Assembly (NCBI GenBank): GCA_001897605.1
Contig: MKTL01000016.1
Location: 62,001-126,000, forward strand
Direction: 5' to 3'
Source: Clostridiales bacterium 38-18
Lineage (GTDB): Bacteria; Bacillota; Clostridia; Peptostreptococcales; Acidaminobacteraceae
Length of the DNA: 64,000 bases
In this document: positions 11,401-19,841 of the stretch, in pieces
Numbering within the stretch: the first letter of the stretch is position 1
Layout: each line of letters starts with the position of its first letter
The notes under the pieces: model-generated
What the model was told of the DNA's origin: nothing
Databases searched by the model: none
What the model saw: only the letters and a program-made list of their open reading frames with translations
Made by a program: the position numbers and the translations under genes

Positions 11401-11466
11401 CAGATGGGCGATTATATCTACGTTATGCGTATAAAAGAAAGTGCATTGGTAATCTTTGTTGAGTAA
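8428..11466 (+). CDS. SLH-domain surface protein (1012 aa)
   Basis: Exported protein with a clear signal peptide (MKKIIILILVVCLVTPLAAFA). Residues ~45-250 carry three divergent S-layer-homology modules, for example YFSDIKGTYGHESIVRMAAL and ITRGELAVIVAAAT. SLH modules bind pyruvylated secondary wall polymers, so this protein probably anchors to the wall through its N-terminus. The remaining ~750 residues are beta-rich repeats of unknown fold (recurring GDVMEYLVNENREI-type strands). It starts 13 nt after the IPT-repeat gene, with an AGGAGGGAG ribosome binding site at 8413-8421, and lies 9 nt before the next SLH gene. The three are one operon. Longer in-frame starts lie inside the upstream gene and lack a binding site. 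Function beyond surface display is not recognisable. Confidence 0.88.
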   Translation: MKKIIILILVVCLVTPLAAFAAMPFDVPVPEFTALKTDTTNANTLTGSVKGKDIITNSYFSDIKGTYGHESIVRMAALGVVKQYGDKKYYPAKKATGYDVLGMLVRMRGNEAAVMQRVYNQAGSSTTDAQLLQLRNQEYLTEAQTLGIITAAEVLNLNQAVNKETVAVWTARAIGKTPVYTQQTVFTYSDWVNVNPIYRSLIEDMTTEGIIPLKNDGSFGPKENITRGELAVIVAAATDTQNTARNIASGFGLVIGVKPETIYQNGDTIKRNTVTVKNTDGTVTNLVSETHSKGNLQYDYVVYKNGIVSNNSYLKLGDEVEYVTLAGVLQYVEVVDHNLILEKIAANSEADMYTTFHYGTLVDINTKTQYKNGSTVVTEIYRVVDITGDTFDILVDENLYNGQRDDVITYKNNSVGGVHLLAVGDVMEYLVNENREIIYIKVAPLEKTSLSGTVREITPLAADGPATMTIYGYDDKVYQFPLAPYANLRINDRVTELNNFVYGMPVEVEISNGYITLVEGESYSGEPGYIPKYGKMRMGDVVAVYQKSFSVKLSDGKTEYYTITSDTSFTKDGNTVTKSALKSGQPVKVYFDNISSDEASKVEIEAPEILFEIIYKGKIKNVNEARKEIQIIGSDGVSKPEYISNNDWLSADTYSINLKVDEKTEYYAGNQKLTLNELQRNYSGYQTYAVIKNVYGQPTVVKLSVKTGGEMMFSSTVRTIDQTLGSFDISTKENFNITEGTIVIKDGLVVPASQLKARDTVFVVSESPMGSYNKNAMVVKVVTPYDNIFDSIRIGAVETVNPSNITFRNYTQYTNNFLNAVNTNESGYYKFYTDSKIVDLTDSTNVKTIKPADFWHASYARTENLDTTYNPYTQGLQYKRYYAFMVVNEADSSIIAMHLRRKGLLSGQNFDDTLYSESDLPKKLEDTFTGAVLSRGIVTSDDATWDRIEITDSHDWTDYTGQWTANKANIFIKYTDAIVIKNNRVISIDDVQMGDYIYVMRIKESALVIFVE

Positions 11467-11475
11467 GGAGTCACT

Positions 11476-13026
11476 ATGAAAGTAAGATTAAAGGTAAGCA
11501 TCGTTCTATTTTTGATGCTCATTTGGATCAGCACAACCACATATGAATCAAGTGCTCAGGTGGTCTGGATGGATGGCGGGCTCGTTGGCGATCTCATGAT
11601 TTCAGGTACCAATGAATATCAGGAGCTCTGCTTTATCACTGGCGAACCCGTACTTTTGAAAGGGACGGTTAAGCTACCTACCATACCGACAGGTAGCGAC
11701 AAGTACTCACTTAAATACACGTTTGCACTGAGTAACGCATCAAAAGGTATTACGCTGACAAGAGATATCACCTTTGACGTTACGAAGACGGCAAACAGTG
11801 GTATCGGTCAGACCGCCTACGAGCAGAAGCTCTCCAAATACACGGAGACCATCACCACTGGTGCTGGGACGTATACCCTGGGTAAATACACCTTTAATGA
11901 AAGTAAGCTTGAGGACAATACACCTGCAGTCAATTATTTTTCTGGCAATATTATTTCAGAAAGAACATATTATCTGAACGGTGACTATCTAAACAACGAA
12001 GGCTATGTTACGTATGTTATAGATGCTAAGCCAATTGTCGGATATGATCACCTTTATGGTAACAACGAAACCATAGTCGTCAGTCAAGAAATCCAAAGTG
12101 CAACACCTAATTCAAGCTACGATCCAAGTGTTTATGGTTCAAAGGAATATACGATTTGGACGGGAACGGTGGATATCGGCATGTCGTCCACTAAATCGGT
12201 GAGCTACCTCTATCAAAACACAGACCCGCAAAGCATTAGCTTTAGAGGAAACTACTTTCAGGTAACTAGCGAAGAAAACGTTTTAACCTACAAGTATTCA
12301 CTGCCTTATCTAAGCGGTGGCAAGGTAGACACCACTAGTAGTAAGCGTAATACTGGCGATGTTCATATGAGCAAGGATGTGGTACTTGAGTCAAAAGCAC
12401 TTGTAACACCGAAAATAAGAGACATAGGTGGACATTGGGCTGAAAAAGAGATTTTTCTACTCACTTCACTTGAGGTTTTCGATGTTGAGAAGGAATATTT
12501 CGTACCGAGTGGCGTCATATCAAGACTTGATTTTGGTAAGGCAATGGTCGTTGCGACACATGGTATATTACCAGAGCCAACGAGCACTCAGGTGATTAAA
12601 CGCATGCGCCCAGGGGTTGAAACGCCTTACCTCGATATCCTAGTGACCGATCCTGATTATCATTATATTGAGTACATTAAACAAAACAATATCATGGCAG
12701 GCAAAAATGGTTACTTTAAAGGTGGCGAAACCTTAACCAGAGCAGAGGCAATCACCATAATGATAAAGGCTCTAGGACTTGAATACATGGCACCAGCACC
12801 GCCTTATAATACCAGCTTTACGGATGATGCAGCCATCCCTGAATGGGCAAAGGACTACATCTATATGGCCAATGAAATCGGCCTAGTATCGGGGACTCCT
12901 GAGGGCTATATCAACCCAAATAAAGCGGTTACAAAGGCTGAAGCAGCAGCAATGATCAATAGCTTCATCAATCATCTTAAGGATTATATCACTTATGACT
13001 ACAGAGAAAAAATCCTAAATAGATAA
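11476..13026 (+). CDS. Secreted protein with C-terminal SLH domains (516 aa)
   Basis: Third gene of the surface operon. A signal peptide (residues ~1-28, ending near ESSAQ) is followed by a ~280-residue beta-rich region that I do not recognise. Three SLH modules sit at the C-terminus: IGGHWAEKEIFLL, a central one with LTRAEAITIMIKALGL, and one with VTKAEAAAMINSFI. The SLH set is C-terminal here and N-terminal in the preceding protein, so the two would present opposite ends outward. AAGGAG at 11465-11470 precedes the ATG by 5 nt, and a strong terminator follows at 13043-13090. Probably a wall-bound partner of the IPT giant; this is inferred from context only. Confidence 0.88.
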   Translation: MKVRLKVSIVLFLMLIWISTTTYESSAQVVWMDGGLVGDLMISGTNEYQELCFITGEPVLLKGTVKLPTIPTGSDKYSLKYTFALSNASKGITLTRDITFDVTKTANSGIGQTAYEQKLSKYTETITTGAGTYTLGKYTFNESKLEDNTPAVNYFSGNIISERTYYLNGDYLNNEGYVTYVIDAKPIVGYDHLYGNNETIVVSQEIQSATPNSSYDPSVYGSKEYTIWTGTVDIGMSSTKSVSYLYQNTDPQSISFRGNYFQVTSEENVLTYKYSLPYLSGGKVDTTSSKRNTGDVHMSKDVVLESKALVTPKIRDIGGHWAEKEIFLLTSLEVFDVEKEYFVPSGVISRLDFGKAMVVATHGILPEPTSTQVIKRMRPGVETPYLDILVTDPDYHYIEYIKQNNIMAGKNGYFKGGETLTRAEAITIMIKALGLEYMAPAPPYNTSFTDDAAIPEWAKDYIYMANEIGLVSGTPEGYINPNKAVTKAEAAAMINSFINHLKDYITYDYREKILNR

Positions 13027-13042
13027 CGCGGACGAAATTAAC

Positions 13043-13090
13043 AAATCCCACACGGTCAAGTGTTGAGCCACTTAACCGTGTGGGATTTTT
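13043..13090 (+). terminator. Strong rho-independent terminator
   Basis: Fourteen-base arms pair perfectly (AAATCCCACACGGT at 13043-13056 with ACCGTGTGGGATTT at 13075-13088) and run into T5. It closes the surface operon. The minus-strand EAL gene converges on it, and a shorter T-tract (TTTGTT) follows on that strand, so it may act in both directions. Confidence 0.9.
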
Positions 13091-13099
13091 AGGTTGCAA

Positions 13100-14941
13100 C
13101 TAATTAAAATCGTTAGAGCTTTTATAGAAGGTGATGAATTGCTCTGGAAGCATTGGCTTTGCAAACCAATAGCCTTGAATGATATCACAGTCAAACACAG
13201 CGAGCACGTCACATTGCATTTTAGTTTCTACTCCCTCTGCTACCACATTAAAGCCCAAGGTATGTGCCATAATGATTAATGCCTCAACTAGCTTGAGTGC
13301 TTTGTCACTATTCATCATGGAATCAACAAATCTCTTGTCAATCTTCAAAACGTCTACATCGAGAGCGTGCAGGTACTCTAAATTAGAAAAACCTGTTCCG
13401 AAATCATCGATAGCAATTGTAAAACCCTTTGCTTTCAAGTAACCGAGCGTATACTTTGCATTCTCAGTAAGTGAAATCAGAGTGCTTTCAGTTATTTCTA
13501 TTTCAAATGGATGCGTGAGCTCTCTGAAATGATGATCGAGCTTGCCGTTGATGGACGAAGCAGATATATTTACCGCTAGCTGAAATTTAAAGTCGCTATT
13601 AATCTCTTTAATTTGATTATGTATTACAGTGGCTTCTTTGATGATGTGCTCGGTTAGGCGATCAATCAAATACATCTGCTCAGCAATAGGGATAAATTCG
13701 TTTGGGCTAACGTCTCCATATTCTGGATGACGCCATCTTGCTAAAATTTCAGCACCATGGACCTTGTAATCCTTTAACGTCACCTGAGGCTGTATAACAA
13801 TATAAATATCTCCGCTTTGTATCGCCTGTTCAAGGTCCTTTTCAAGTTGAATACGGCGCTTGAGCTGATCAAATGACCTTTGATCATACCACCTGATCGA
13901 ATTGATACTTGGCGTGTTTGAATATTTTAGGTGATATAGGTTATCGATCAATTGGCTGGGATTTATACCATCCTGTGGGTACTGTGTCGCAAGCATCTGA
14001 TACTTAAAATGAATTTCATGGGTTTCATAAAACTTAGTGCTTTCCAGCTGATTTATAATTTCAGCTAAATTTGTTTTTGAACCGATAAGTGAGTTTTGAT
14101 CTGAAGGAACAATATAAGCTAAAACAGGACCATCAAGCTTGTATGTGGAACCATATGGCAGCATAAGGGATTGTATTCTAGAGAGCTCCTCAACATAAAG
14201 CTTGTGAATCGTACGATAACCAAAGTGATGATTTAATTCCTGCAGGTTGGATAGATCTATTGCAAGAACAATTAGCTTACTTTGTTCAGTAATGGCCTTA
14301 GATAAAACGTGCTCAAATTGTCTTTCATTAAAAAGACCGGTCTTAATGTCGATATAGATGAGATTTTTTATAAAACCTGTAGCACGATTGATGCTCATCA
14401 TCAAAGCGACATTGAAAAGTGAAATCATGATTAAAAGGTAATTTAGGGTAATAATTATAGAAAAATATAGTGTTTTGTCCACATAGTCACTAATACTTGG
14501 ATGAGAGGGTTCAAATGCAGCAAATATGTTAAGATAAAGCACGGTGCCGATACCCAAAGCAAGCGTCACTTTTCTGTTTTCATACCAAGTGCTAAGAATG
14601 AGCTGAATAAGTATGAGGGTTACACTAACAGAGATAAGTGCGATTAGGTTATTGCTTGATGGAAAAAGTGTCACAATCGATAAGCTGATCGAGAGGCATA
14701 ATAAAATCGAAAGGTGCGCCAGGATTCTTTTTTCAAATATAAGCCCCAAAAGAGCAAGTACTTGAATCGACAAATTAATGCACCTTAGAGCTACTATAAC
14801 ATTGTAAAGGCTCTCTGTAACCAGAGATTTATTGGCAATCGTAAATACGATTGCCATAATCGTGTTTAATATAAAAATGATGATCAGACCCATTATCTGC
14901 TTCTTTACATTTTTAGTCATAAAGGTATCAAGATGCTCCAT
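13100..14941 (-). CDS. Membrane GGDEF-like/EAL c-di-GMP phosphodiesterase
   Basis: Predicted membrane protein of 613 aa. The first ~220 residues contain about seven hydrophobic segments. A GGDEF-like domain follows in which the signature is lost (LDGPV replaces GGDEF), so cyclase activity is not expected. The C-terminal EAL domain keeps the usual catalytic set: E in EILARW, N in NISAS, E in EITES, DD in IDDFGTGF, K in LKIDK, E in AEGVET and Q in IQGYW. It is therefore probably an active c-di-GMP phosphodiesterase. AAAGGAG precedes the ATG. It is last in a minus-strand operon after a GGDEF/HD-GYP gene (36-nt gap) and an alcohol dehydrogenase. The signal sensed by the membrane part is unknown. 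Confidence 0.88.
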   Translation of the reverse strand: MEHLDTFMTKNVKKQIMGLIIIFILNTIMAIVFTIANKSLVTESLYNVIVALRCINLSIQVLALLGLIFEKRILAHLSILLCLSISLSIVTLFPSSNNLIALISVSVTLILIQLILSTWYENRKVTLALGIGTVLYLNIFAAFEPSHPSISDYVDKTLYFSIIITLNYLLIMISLFNVALMMSINRATGFIKNLIYIDIKTGLFNERQFEHVLSKAITEQSKLIVLAIDLSNLQELNHHFGYRTIHKLYVEELSRIQSLMLPYGSTYKLDGPVLAYIVPSDQNSLIGSKTNLAEIINQLESTKFYETHEIHFKYQMLATQYPQDGINPSQLIDNLYHLKYSNTPSINSIRWYDQRSFDQLKRRIQLEKDLEQAIQSGDIYIVIQPQVTLKDYKVHGAEILARWRHPEYGDVSPNEFIPIAEQMYLIDRLTEHIIKEATVIHNQIKEINSDFKFQLAVNISASSINGKLDHHFRELTHPFEIEITESTLISLTENAKYTLGYLKAKGFTIAIDDFGTGFSNLEYLHALDVDVLKIDKRFVDSMMNSDKALKLVEALIIMAHTLGFNVVAEGVETKMQCDVLAVFDCDIIQGYWFAKPMLPEQFITFYKSSNDFN

Positions 14942-14977
14942 GTAAACTCCTTTCCCAAAGGGATAGAAAAAAGTAGA

Positions 14978-16453
14978 CTACTCCAATTGGTTCAAATAGG
15001 TTTCAAAAAGGTCGACTAGATCGGGATCAAACTGTGTACCTGAGCATCGCCTTATTTCAGCCAGAGCACTGTCTAGGCTTAATGCTTTACGATAAGGTCG
15101 ATCATTGGTCATTGCATCATAAGAATCAACCAATGAAAGAATTCGACATTCTAGAGGAATATCGCTACCAGACAGACCAAGAGGGTAGCCTGTGCCATCC
15201 CACTTCTCATGGTGCTTATAGATCAAGTCTGAGATCGTCTCAAGCTCTGGTGAGGCTGCAGCTATTCTTTGACCGATAGCGGTGTGCGTTTTCATAACCA
15301 CCCATTCATCGTCTGTTAAAGGCCCTGGCTTTTTTAAGATGCTATCTGGAATTCCGACCTTACCCAAATCATGAAATTTGGTCAAAAGGATTAAACGGTC
15401 TAGGCGATGTGGCGGCAATTTCATAGCAATTCCAAGCTTGTATGCCAATTCACCCATACGGTCTGTATGCCCCTCTGTGACATAATCCTTAGCCTCTAGT
15501 GCCTTCATAAGCGTCTTTACAAGGTTTGATTTGCTACTTTCCTGTTTAAGCAGCTTGTGATTGAACAAATTATGATCCGCGGTCTGATATAAGCCTGAAG
15601 CGTTCAGCGGATTGTCCTTTGTTGTGGCCATGCCATATGAAACCGAAATTTTGAAGGTGCTAAGCTCATTGGTTCTTGAAAGTGCCTTTTCAAAAACTTC
15701 ATGCTTCTGTAAAATGCTATCTAAAGGTAGTACCTCATAAAGAATTGCAAATTCATTTCCACCGATACGACTTATGATTTTGGCATCCTGATAGGTTGCG
15801 TTTAGATGGTTGGCAACTTGCTTGATTACTTGATCGCCAACGGTGTGTCCCAAGGTATCGTTGATATTTTTAAGGCCGTCGATGTCATAAATCAAAAGCG
15901 TTAAGCGATTGACAGGATTGATCTCATAACCAAGCATCGCTTCCTCAAATTTTCTACGATTGTAAAGACCAGTGCTACTATCGCGCTCAGCTAAATCCCT
16001 AAGCTGATTTTCAAGTAGAACTCTATTTGTCATATCGCGAATGATAATTAACACCTCAGAGGATTCTGCCTGCTGGAAGCGTGCTTCGTAGTGCTTTGTA
16101 CCCTTTTCCGAATTTATAGTAAATTCAATGATTTGTGGCTTTCGATTTTCAAAGACTTCGTCAATCCCCTTTATCAATAGCTCAGTGATGGACTTGCTTC
16201 GCATCAATTGCATGACAAGAGCCGCTTCCTCCCTTCCGGAGGCAGAAAACGGTGTAAAATGATGCTGACGATTGCTCACCAACAAGATATCTGGAATTGC
16301 CATCATTAGCGCTTTATTACGTGCCCGAATTTGTTCCAGGGCACTGACCTTATCTTGAAGCTCAGGATAATAATTTTTTCGAATTGAATCTTCACCAAGA
16401 CCAATAATTGCCTCTTTGCTAAGTGGCTTTTTAGGCTTTGAATAGGATGCCAT
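14978..16453 (-). CDS. PAS-GGDEF-HD-GYP c-di-GMP protein
   Basis: Cytoplasmic protein of 491 aa with three domains: a PAS-like sensor (~50-150), a GGDEF domain (~155-310) and an HD-GYP domain (~320-490). The cyclase signature reads RIGGNEF. The Asn replaces the metal-binding Asp/Glu, so synthesis of c-di-GMP is doubtful and the domain may instead bind GTP as a regulator. The HD-GYP half looks complete (FHDLGKVGIPD, HHEKWDGTGYP), so the net activity is probably hydrolysis. The start overlaps the end of the alcohol dehydrogenase gene by 23 nt, with GAGGTG upstream of the ATG, which indicates translational coupling. Confidence 0.9.
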   Translation of the reverse strand: MASYSKPKKPLSKEAIIGLGEDSIRKNYYPELQDKVSALEQIRARNKALMMAIPDILLVSNRQHHFTPFSASGREEAALVMQLMRSKSITELLIKGIDEVFENRKPQIIEFTINSEKGTKHYEARFQQAESSEVLIIIRDMTNRVLLENQLRDLAERDSSTGLYNRRKFEEAMLGYEINPVNRLTLLIYDIDGLKNINDTLGHTVGDQVIKQVANHLNATYQDAKIISRIGGNEFAILYEVLPLDSILQKHEVFEKALSRTNELSTFKISVSYGMATTKDNPLNASGLYQTADHNLFNHKLLKQESSKSNLVKTLMKALEAKDYVTEGHTDRMGELAYKLGIAMKLPPHRLDRLILLTKFHDLGKVGIPDSILKKPGPLTDDEWVVMKTHTAIGQRIAAASPELETISDLIYKHHEKWDGTGYPLGLSGSDIPLECRILSLVDSYDAMTNDRPYRKALSLDSALAEIRRCSGTQFDPDLVDLFETYLNQLE

Positions 16454-17600
16454 ATATTGATTTCACCTCATCGTAAGTTAGTTCTTTTGGATTGGTAACC
16501 ATGCAGGGGTCACTCATGGCAGCCACGACCATGGCTGTCATAGTGGCTTCATTTGGGAAATCGAGCGAAACGTAAGATGGTATCCCAATAGATTCTCTTA
16601 GAGTGGTAATTTTTCTAACAAGAGCCGATTTAACCAAAAAAGGATCGATGGTGTATGCTTCCTCTATTCCCATAGCACCTGCAATATCTATATAGCGCGT
16701 CTGTGCACTTTCAAAATTGATATCTATCAAATGCTCAAGTAGAATGCTGTTGCATTCGCCGTGAGGCAAATCGAGAACGCCTCCGAGACTGTGGGCCATT
16801 GCGTGTACTGCACCTAGACTTGCGTTTGAAAATGCAAAGCCAGCATGCATTGACGCGAGCATCATTTGATACATCGTATCAAGGTTACGATTGGGCTTAA
16901 CCGCGTGGATCAGATGGTCTTTTATGATGCGAATTGCGGCTAACGCATGTATATCGGTTATTGGAGAAGCAGCAGTACTTACATAAGCTTCTATGGCGTG
17001 TGTTAGGGCATCCATTCCCGTACAGGCGGTCAGGTATAAATCCATGGTCATAAGCGGCACCGGATCAATAAGCGTTAGGTCAGGTACGACCTTTTTACTG
17101 ATAATCGCCCTTTTAATATGCTCCTGAGAGTCCGTTATAATTGCAAACTGGGAGACATCTGCAGATGTACCTGCAGTGGTTGGAACGCATATAAGAGGTG
17201 GGCCGGGTAGTCTGATTTCATCCACGCCGATATAATCTAGAATGTGTCCACCATTGGTTGAAACGATACTGATACATTTTGCACAGTCTATTGGACTTCC
17301 GCCGCCGATTGCTACGAGACAATCACAATCCTCTGCTAAAAAAAGCTCCGCGCCAAGCATCGCTTCAAAGTCCTTTGGATTACTGGATATATCATCAAAA
17401 ATCACAAAGGCATACTGATCTCTTTCAAAAACCGCTAAAAGTGTTTTAAACCATGCCTGCTCAGACACAATCTTATCTGTAACAATCATGGTTTTACGTG
17501 CACCAAAATGCTTCAAGTATTGCGTAATCAAATGGCTAGAATCTAAACCAATGATTATCTCTGGAACTACAAATTTCCTTTGTTCAAACGTAGAATACAT
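16431..17600 (-). CDS. Iron-containing alcohol dehydrogenase
   Basis: NAD(P)-dependent alcohol/aldehyde oxidoreductase of the group III (iron-activated) family, 389 aa, the usual length. GGGSPIDCAK (~97-106) is the dinucleotide-binding loop, and PTTAGTSADVSQF follows it. The metal ligands are recognisable: Asp and His in GMDALTHAIEAY, His in HAMAHSLGG and His in LPHGECN. These enzymes reduce aldehydes to alcohols in clostridial fermentation; the exact substrate cannot be assigned. AGAGGT lies upstream of the ATG. It is the first gene of an operon whose next two members are c-di-GMP enzymes, an unusual partnership for a metabolic dehydrogenase. Confidence 0.93.
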   Translation of the reverse strand: MYSTFEQRKFVVPEIIIGLDSSHLITQYLKHFGARKTMIVTDKIVSEQAWFKTLLAVFERDQYAFVIFDDISSNPKDFEAMLGAELFLAEDCDCLVAIGGGSPIDCAKCISIVSTNGGHILDYIGVDEIRLPGPPLICVPTTAGTSADVSQFAIITDSQEHIKRAIISKKVVPDLTLIDPVPLMTMDLYLTACTGMDALTHAIEAYVSTAASPITDIHALAAIRIIKDHLIHAVKPNRNLDTMYQMMLASMHAGFAFSNASLGAVHAMAHSLGGVLDLPHGECNSILLEHLIDINFESAQTRYIDIAGAMGIEEAYTIDPFLVKSALVRKITTLRESIGIPSYVSLDFPNEATMTAMVVAAMSDPCMVTNPKELTYDEVKSIYGILFKA

Positions 17601-17700
17601 AAATTTACCTCTATTTTCACAGCTAGGCCAGTTTAAAATACATCAATTATGAGCAAAATATAGTGAGTTATTTAAACTTTTATACCCTTCGTAAACATAA

Positions 17701-17731
17701 AATAAACCGATAGCATCGCTATCGGTTTATT
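17701..17731 (-). terminator. Terminator of the chemoreceptor gene
   Basis: Perfect 14-bp stem (AATAAACCGATAGC / GCTATCGGTTTATT) with a 3-nt loop. Read on the minus strand it ends in a T-rich tract and lies just past the stop of the chemotaxis receptor, upstream of the alcohol dehydrogenase operon. Confidence 0.85.
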
Positions 17732-17768
17732 AAAAAAATGTAACCCAGTAGATTGTTTTTATAAAGCA

Positions 17769-19508
17769 TTAAAGCTTAAATCGATTGATGATTGTCTCAA
17801 GGTCTTTTGCAAGCTCATTTAATTTCGCCGTTTGATCGTTGATTTCAGTCATTCCAGCAAGCTGCTCTTCAGTAGCTGCAGAAACCTCCTCAGTACTTGC
17901 AGAGGTTTCCTCAGTAGACGCTGAAATTCCTGTCATTGCATCGACGATAGCATCCTTAAGACGTAGCATTTGATTGACCTCGTTTTCGATCTTAACAAGC
18001 TCATTACCGAGATCGATAATCCCCTTTGAAATAACCTCAAATTGAGATTGAGTAGTCTCAACTGACTGATTTTGCTCAACCGTTACCTTTTTAAGCTCGT
18101 TCATGGTTTCGATAGATAGGCTTGAATGACTGTTGATTTCACCGATGATGCTCTTAATTTCGCCAACCTGATTTGAGGATTGCTCAGCAAGCTTTCTAAT
18201 CTCCTCAGCGACAACCGCAAACCCTCTTCCAGCCTCACCTGCACGCGCTGCCTCTATAGAAGCATTTAGGGCAAGTAGGTTGGTTTGCTCAGATATACCG
18301 GTGATTGCATCGGTAATCTTGTGAATTTTCTCAGTGCTTTCAGAAACCTTAAGAATGACATCGTTGATCTTTCCAGTTGCTTTATTGGTTTCGTCATTAG
18401 CTGAAAGCAACTGTTTAACAATTTGTGAGCCATCGATACTTAGAGTTTCGACTGCTTTAGAGTATTCTTCAACAGTGGCAGTCGAACGTTTAACACCATC
18501 TATGCGATTGGCAAGCTCATTGACTTTAACGACGGTTTCTTCAGTGGTTGATGCTTCCTCGCTCACAGCTTTTGCTACTTCGCCAATGGTTTGAGCCACT
18601 TCATGTATCGCATTGGTTGTTTGATCGGTAACTTCCACGAGTGAATGTGCAAGACCAGTAACTGTACTAGAAGATTTTTGCATTGTTTCGATCAATTGTC
18701 TCATGTTTGTAAGCATTGTATTATATGATGTTGCAAGGGTGCCAATTTCATCTTTGTTTTTAATGTGGATTTCTGAGACATCAAGGTTGTTATTTGAAAC
18801 CTCGAGTAAAGAATTAGAAATCTGACGTATTGGTTTTGCGAAACTACCTGAATAGATCGTAATAATAATAAGACCTAAAATTAGTGATATCCAAAATACT
18901 ACAAAAATTGCGATTAAAATAAGGTTTGCACTGTCGTTAAAATCTTGAACATATGCACCAGCAGAAACAACCCAATCCCAATCTGCATCGTATTCTTGAT
19001 AAGTAATTTTATCACCGATACTTTCTGAGCCAGGAAGCGTCCACGCGTAAGTAACAAATCCACCACCGTTCTTAGCAACTTTAATTTGTTCCTGAACCAG
19101 CTTGAAGCCTGATCCGGATTTGTCTTCCGTTTCCCATACGTTTGTACCTTCAAGTGATGGATGCATTACTTCAACACCATTAGAAGAATAGGCTAAAAAG
19201 TAACCGTTAGGTCCTAAATCTACCGTTTTACTAATTGGTCTTTTATTATCTGCATCTTTTACGCCGAGCATTTTTACGCGGACTTCTTCTTGTGCTTCTT
19301 CTAATGTAATGCTACCGCGTGAAACTTCAAGTTTCTTTGCATCGATAAGCTGCATAACTTGTTTTACACCGTTTTTGAGAATGGTTTCACCTTTTAAAGA
19401 AAGTTGGTTTTTTGCAAAGAAATAGCTTGTAGTTCCTATCGCTATAATAGGAATGATTAAAAGCAAACTTGAAATGAGAATGAGTTTTTTTCGTATTGAT
19501 AACTTCAA
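17769..19508 (-). CDS. Methyl-accepting chemotaxis protein
   Basis: Transmembrane chemoreceptor of 579 aa. TM1 lies at ~8-30 and an extracellular single-Cache (sCache_2-like) domain at ~35-185 ([20 protein letters not shown]). TM2 is at ~190-215, HAMP at ~216-268 and the cytoplasmic signalling domain at ~290-579, with the conserved hairpin tip [19 protein letters not shown]. Cache domains bind small molecules such as organic acids or amino acids; the ligand here is unknown. The start codon is TTG at 19508, supported by AAAGGGGG 8-9 nt upstream; no ATG is suitably placed. It stands alone, with no other chemotaxis gene in the window. Confidence 0.93.
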   Translation of the reverse strand: MKLSIRKKLILISSLLLIIPIIAIGTTSYFFAKNQLSLKGETILKNGVKQVMQLIDAKKLEVSRGSITLEEAQEEVRVKMLGVKDADNKRPISKTVDLGPNGYFLAYSSNGVEVMHPSLEGTNVWETEDKSGSGFKLVQEQIKVAKNGGGFVTYAWTLPGSESIGDKITYQEYDADWDWVVSAGAYVQDFNDSANLILIAIFVVFWISLILGLIIITIYSGSFAKPIRQISNSLLEVSNNNLDVSEIHIKNKDEIGTLATSYNTMLTNMRQLIETMQKSSSTVTGLAHSLVEVTDQTTNAIHEVAQTIGEVAKAVSEEASTTEETVVKVNELANRIDGVKRSTATVEEYSKAVETLSIDGSQIVKQLLSANDETNKATGKINDVILKVSESTEKIHKITDAITGISEQTNLLALNASIEAARAGEAGRGFAVVAEEIRKLAEQSSNQVGEIKSIIGEINSHSSLSIETMNELKKVTVEQNQSVETTQSQFEVISKGIIDLGNELVKIENEVNQMLRLKDAIVDAMTGISASTEETSASTEEVSAATEEQLAGMTEINDQTAKLNELAKDLETIINRFKL

Positions 19509-19841
19509 TTATGATGCCCCCTTTAATTTTTAAAATTGGTATTATACCCTATGTAATACCTTCGCTCACATCTATAATATACTATTTATAGTGGTGTGCA
19601 ATCCTTTTAGGAAAAGTTCTATTAAAAAAACAAATAAATTCAGTATTATGCATATCTTCAGACTAAGCTTGTGGAAAATAGCATCTATGGTGAGTTTATA
19701 TCCTGTAAAAGTTGTCTTTATTCAAAAGAATTTGAACAAAATATCAATTGTTTGTATAAGCATAGACCGATACAAGGTGCATCAGTTATAATAGTAGGGA
19801 ACAAAAACGATAAAACTAAAAATTTATGTTGAGGTGAATCT
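19509..19841. other. Divergent intergenic region
   Basis: The gap lies between the minus-strand chemoreceptor and the plus-strand DUF1576-like gene. A TATAAT box on the minus strand (plus-strand ATTATA at 19541-19546) sits about 33 nt before the receptor's TTG start and may be its -10 element. No clear -35 was found. A 66-codon frame at 19591-19791 has no ribosome binding site and was not called. Confidence 0.45.

Noticed and set aside
19591-19791. 66-codon frame between the chemoreceptor and the DUF1576-like gene
   Set aside because: No ribosome binding site and low-complexity composition; probably chance.
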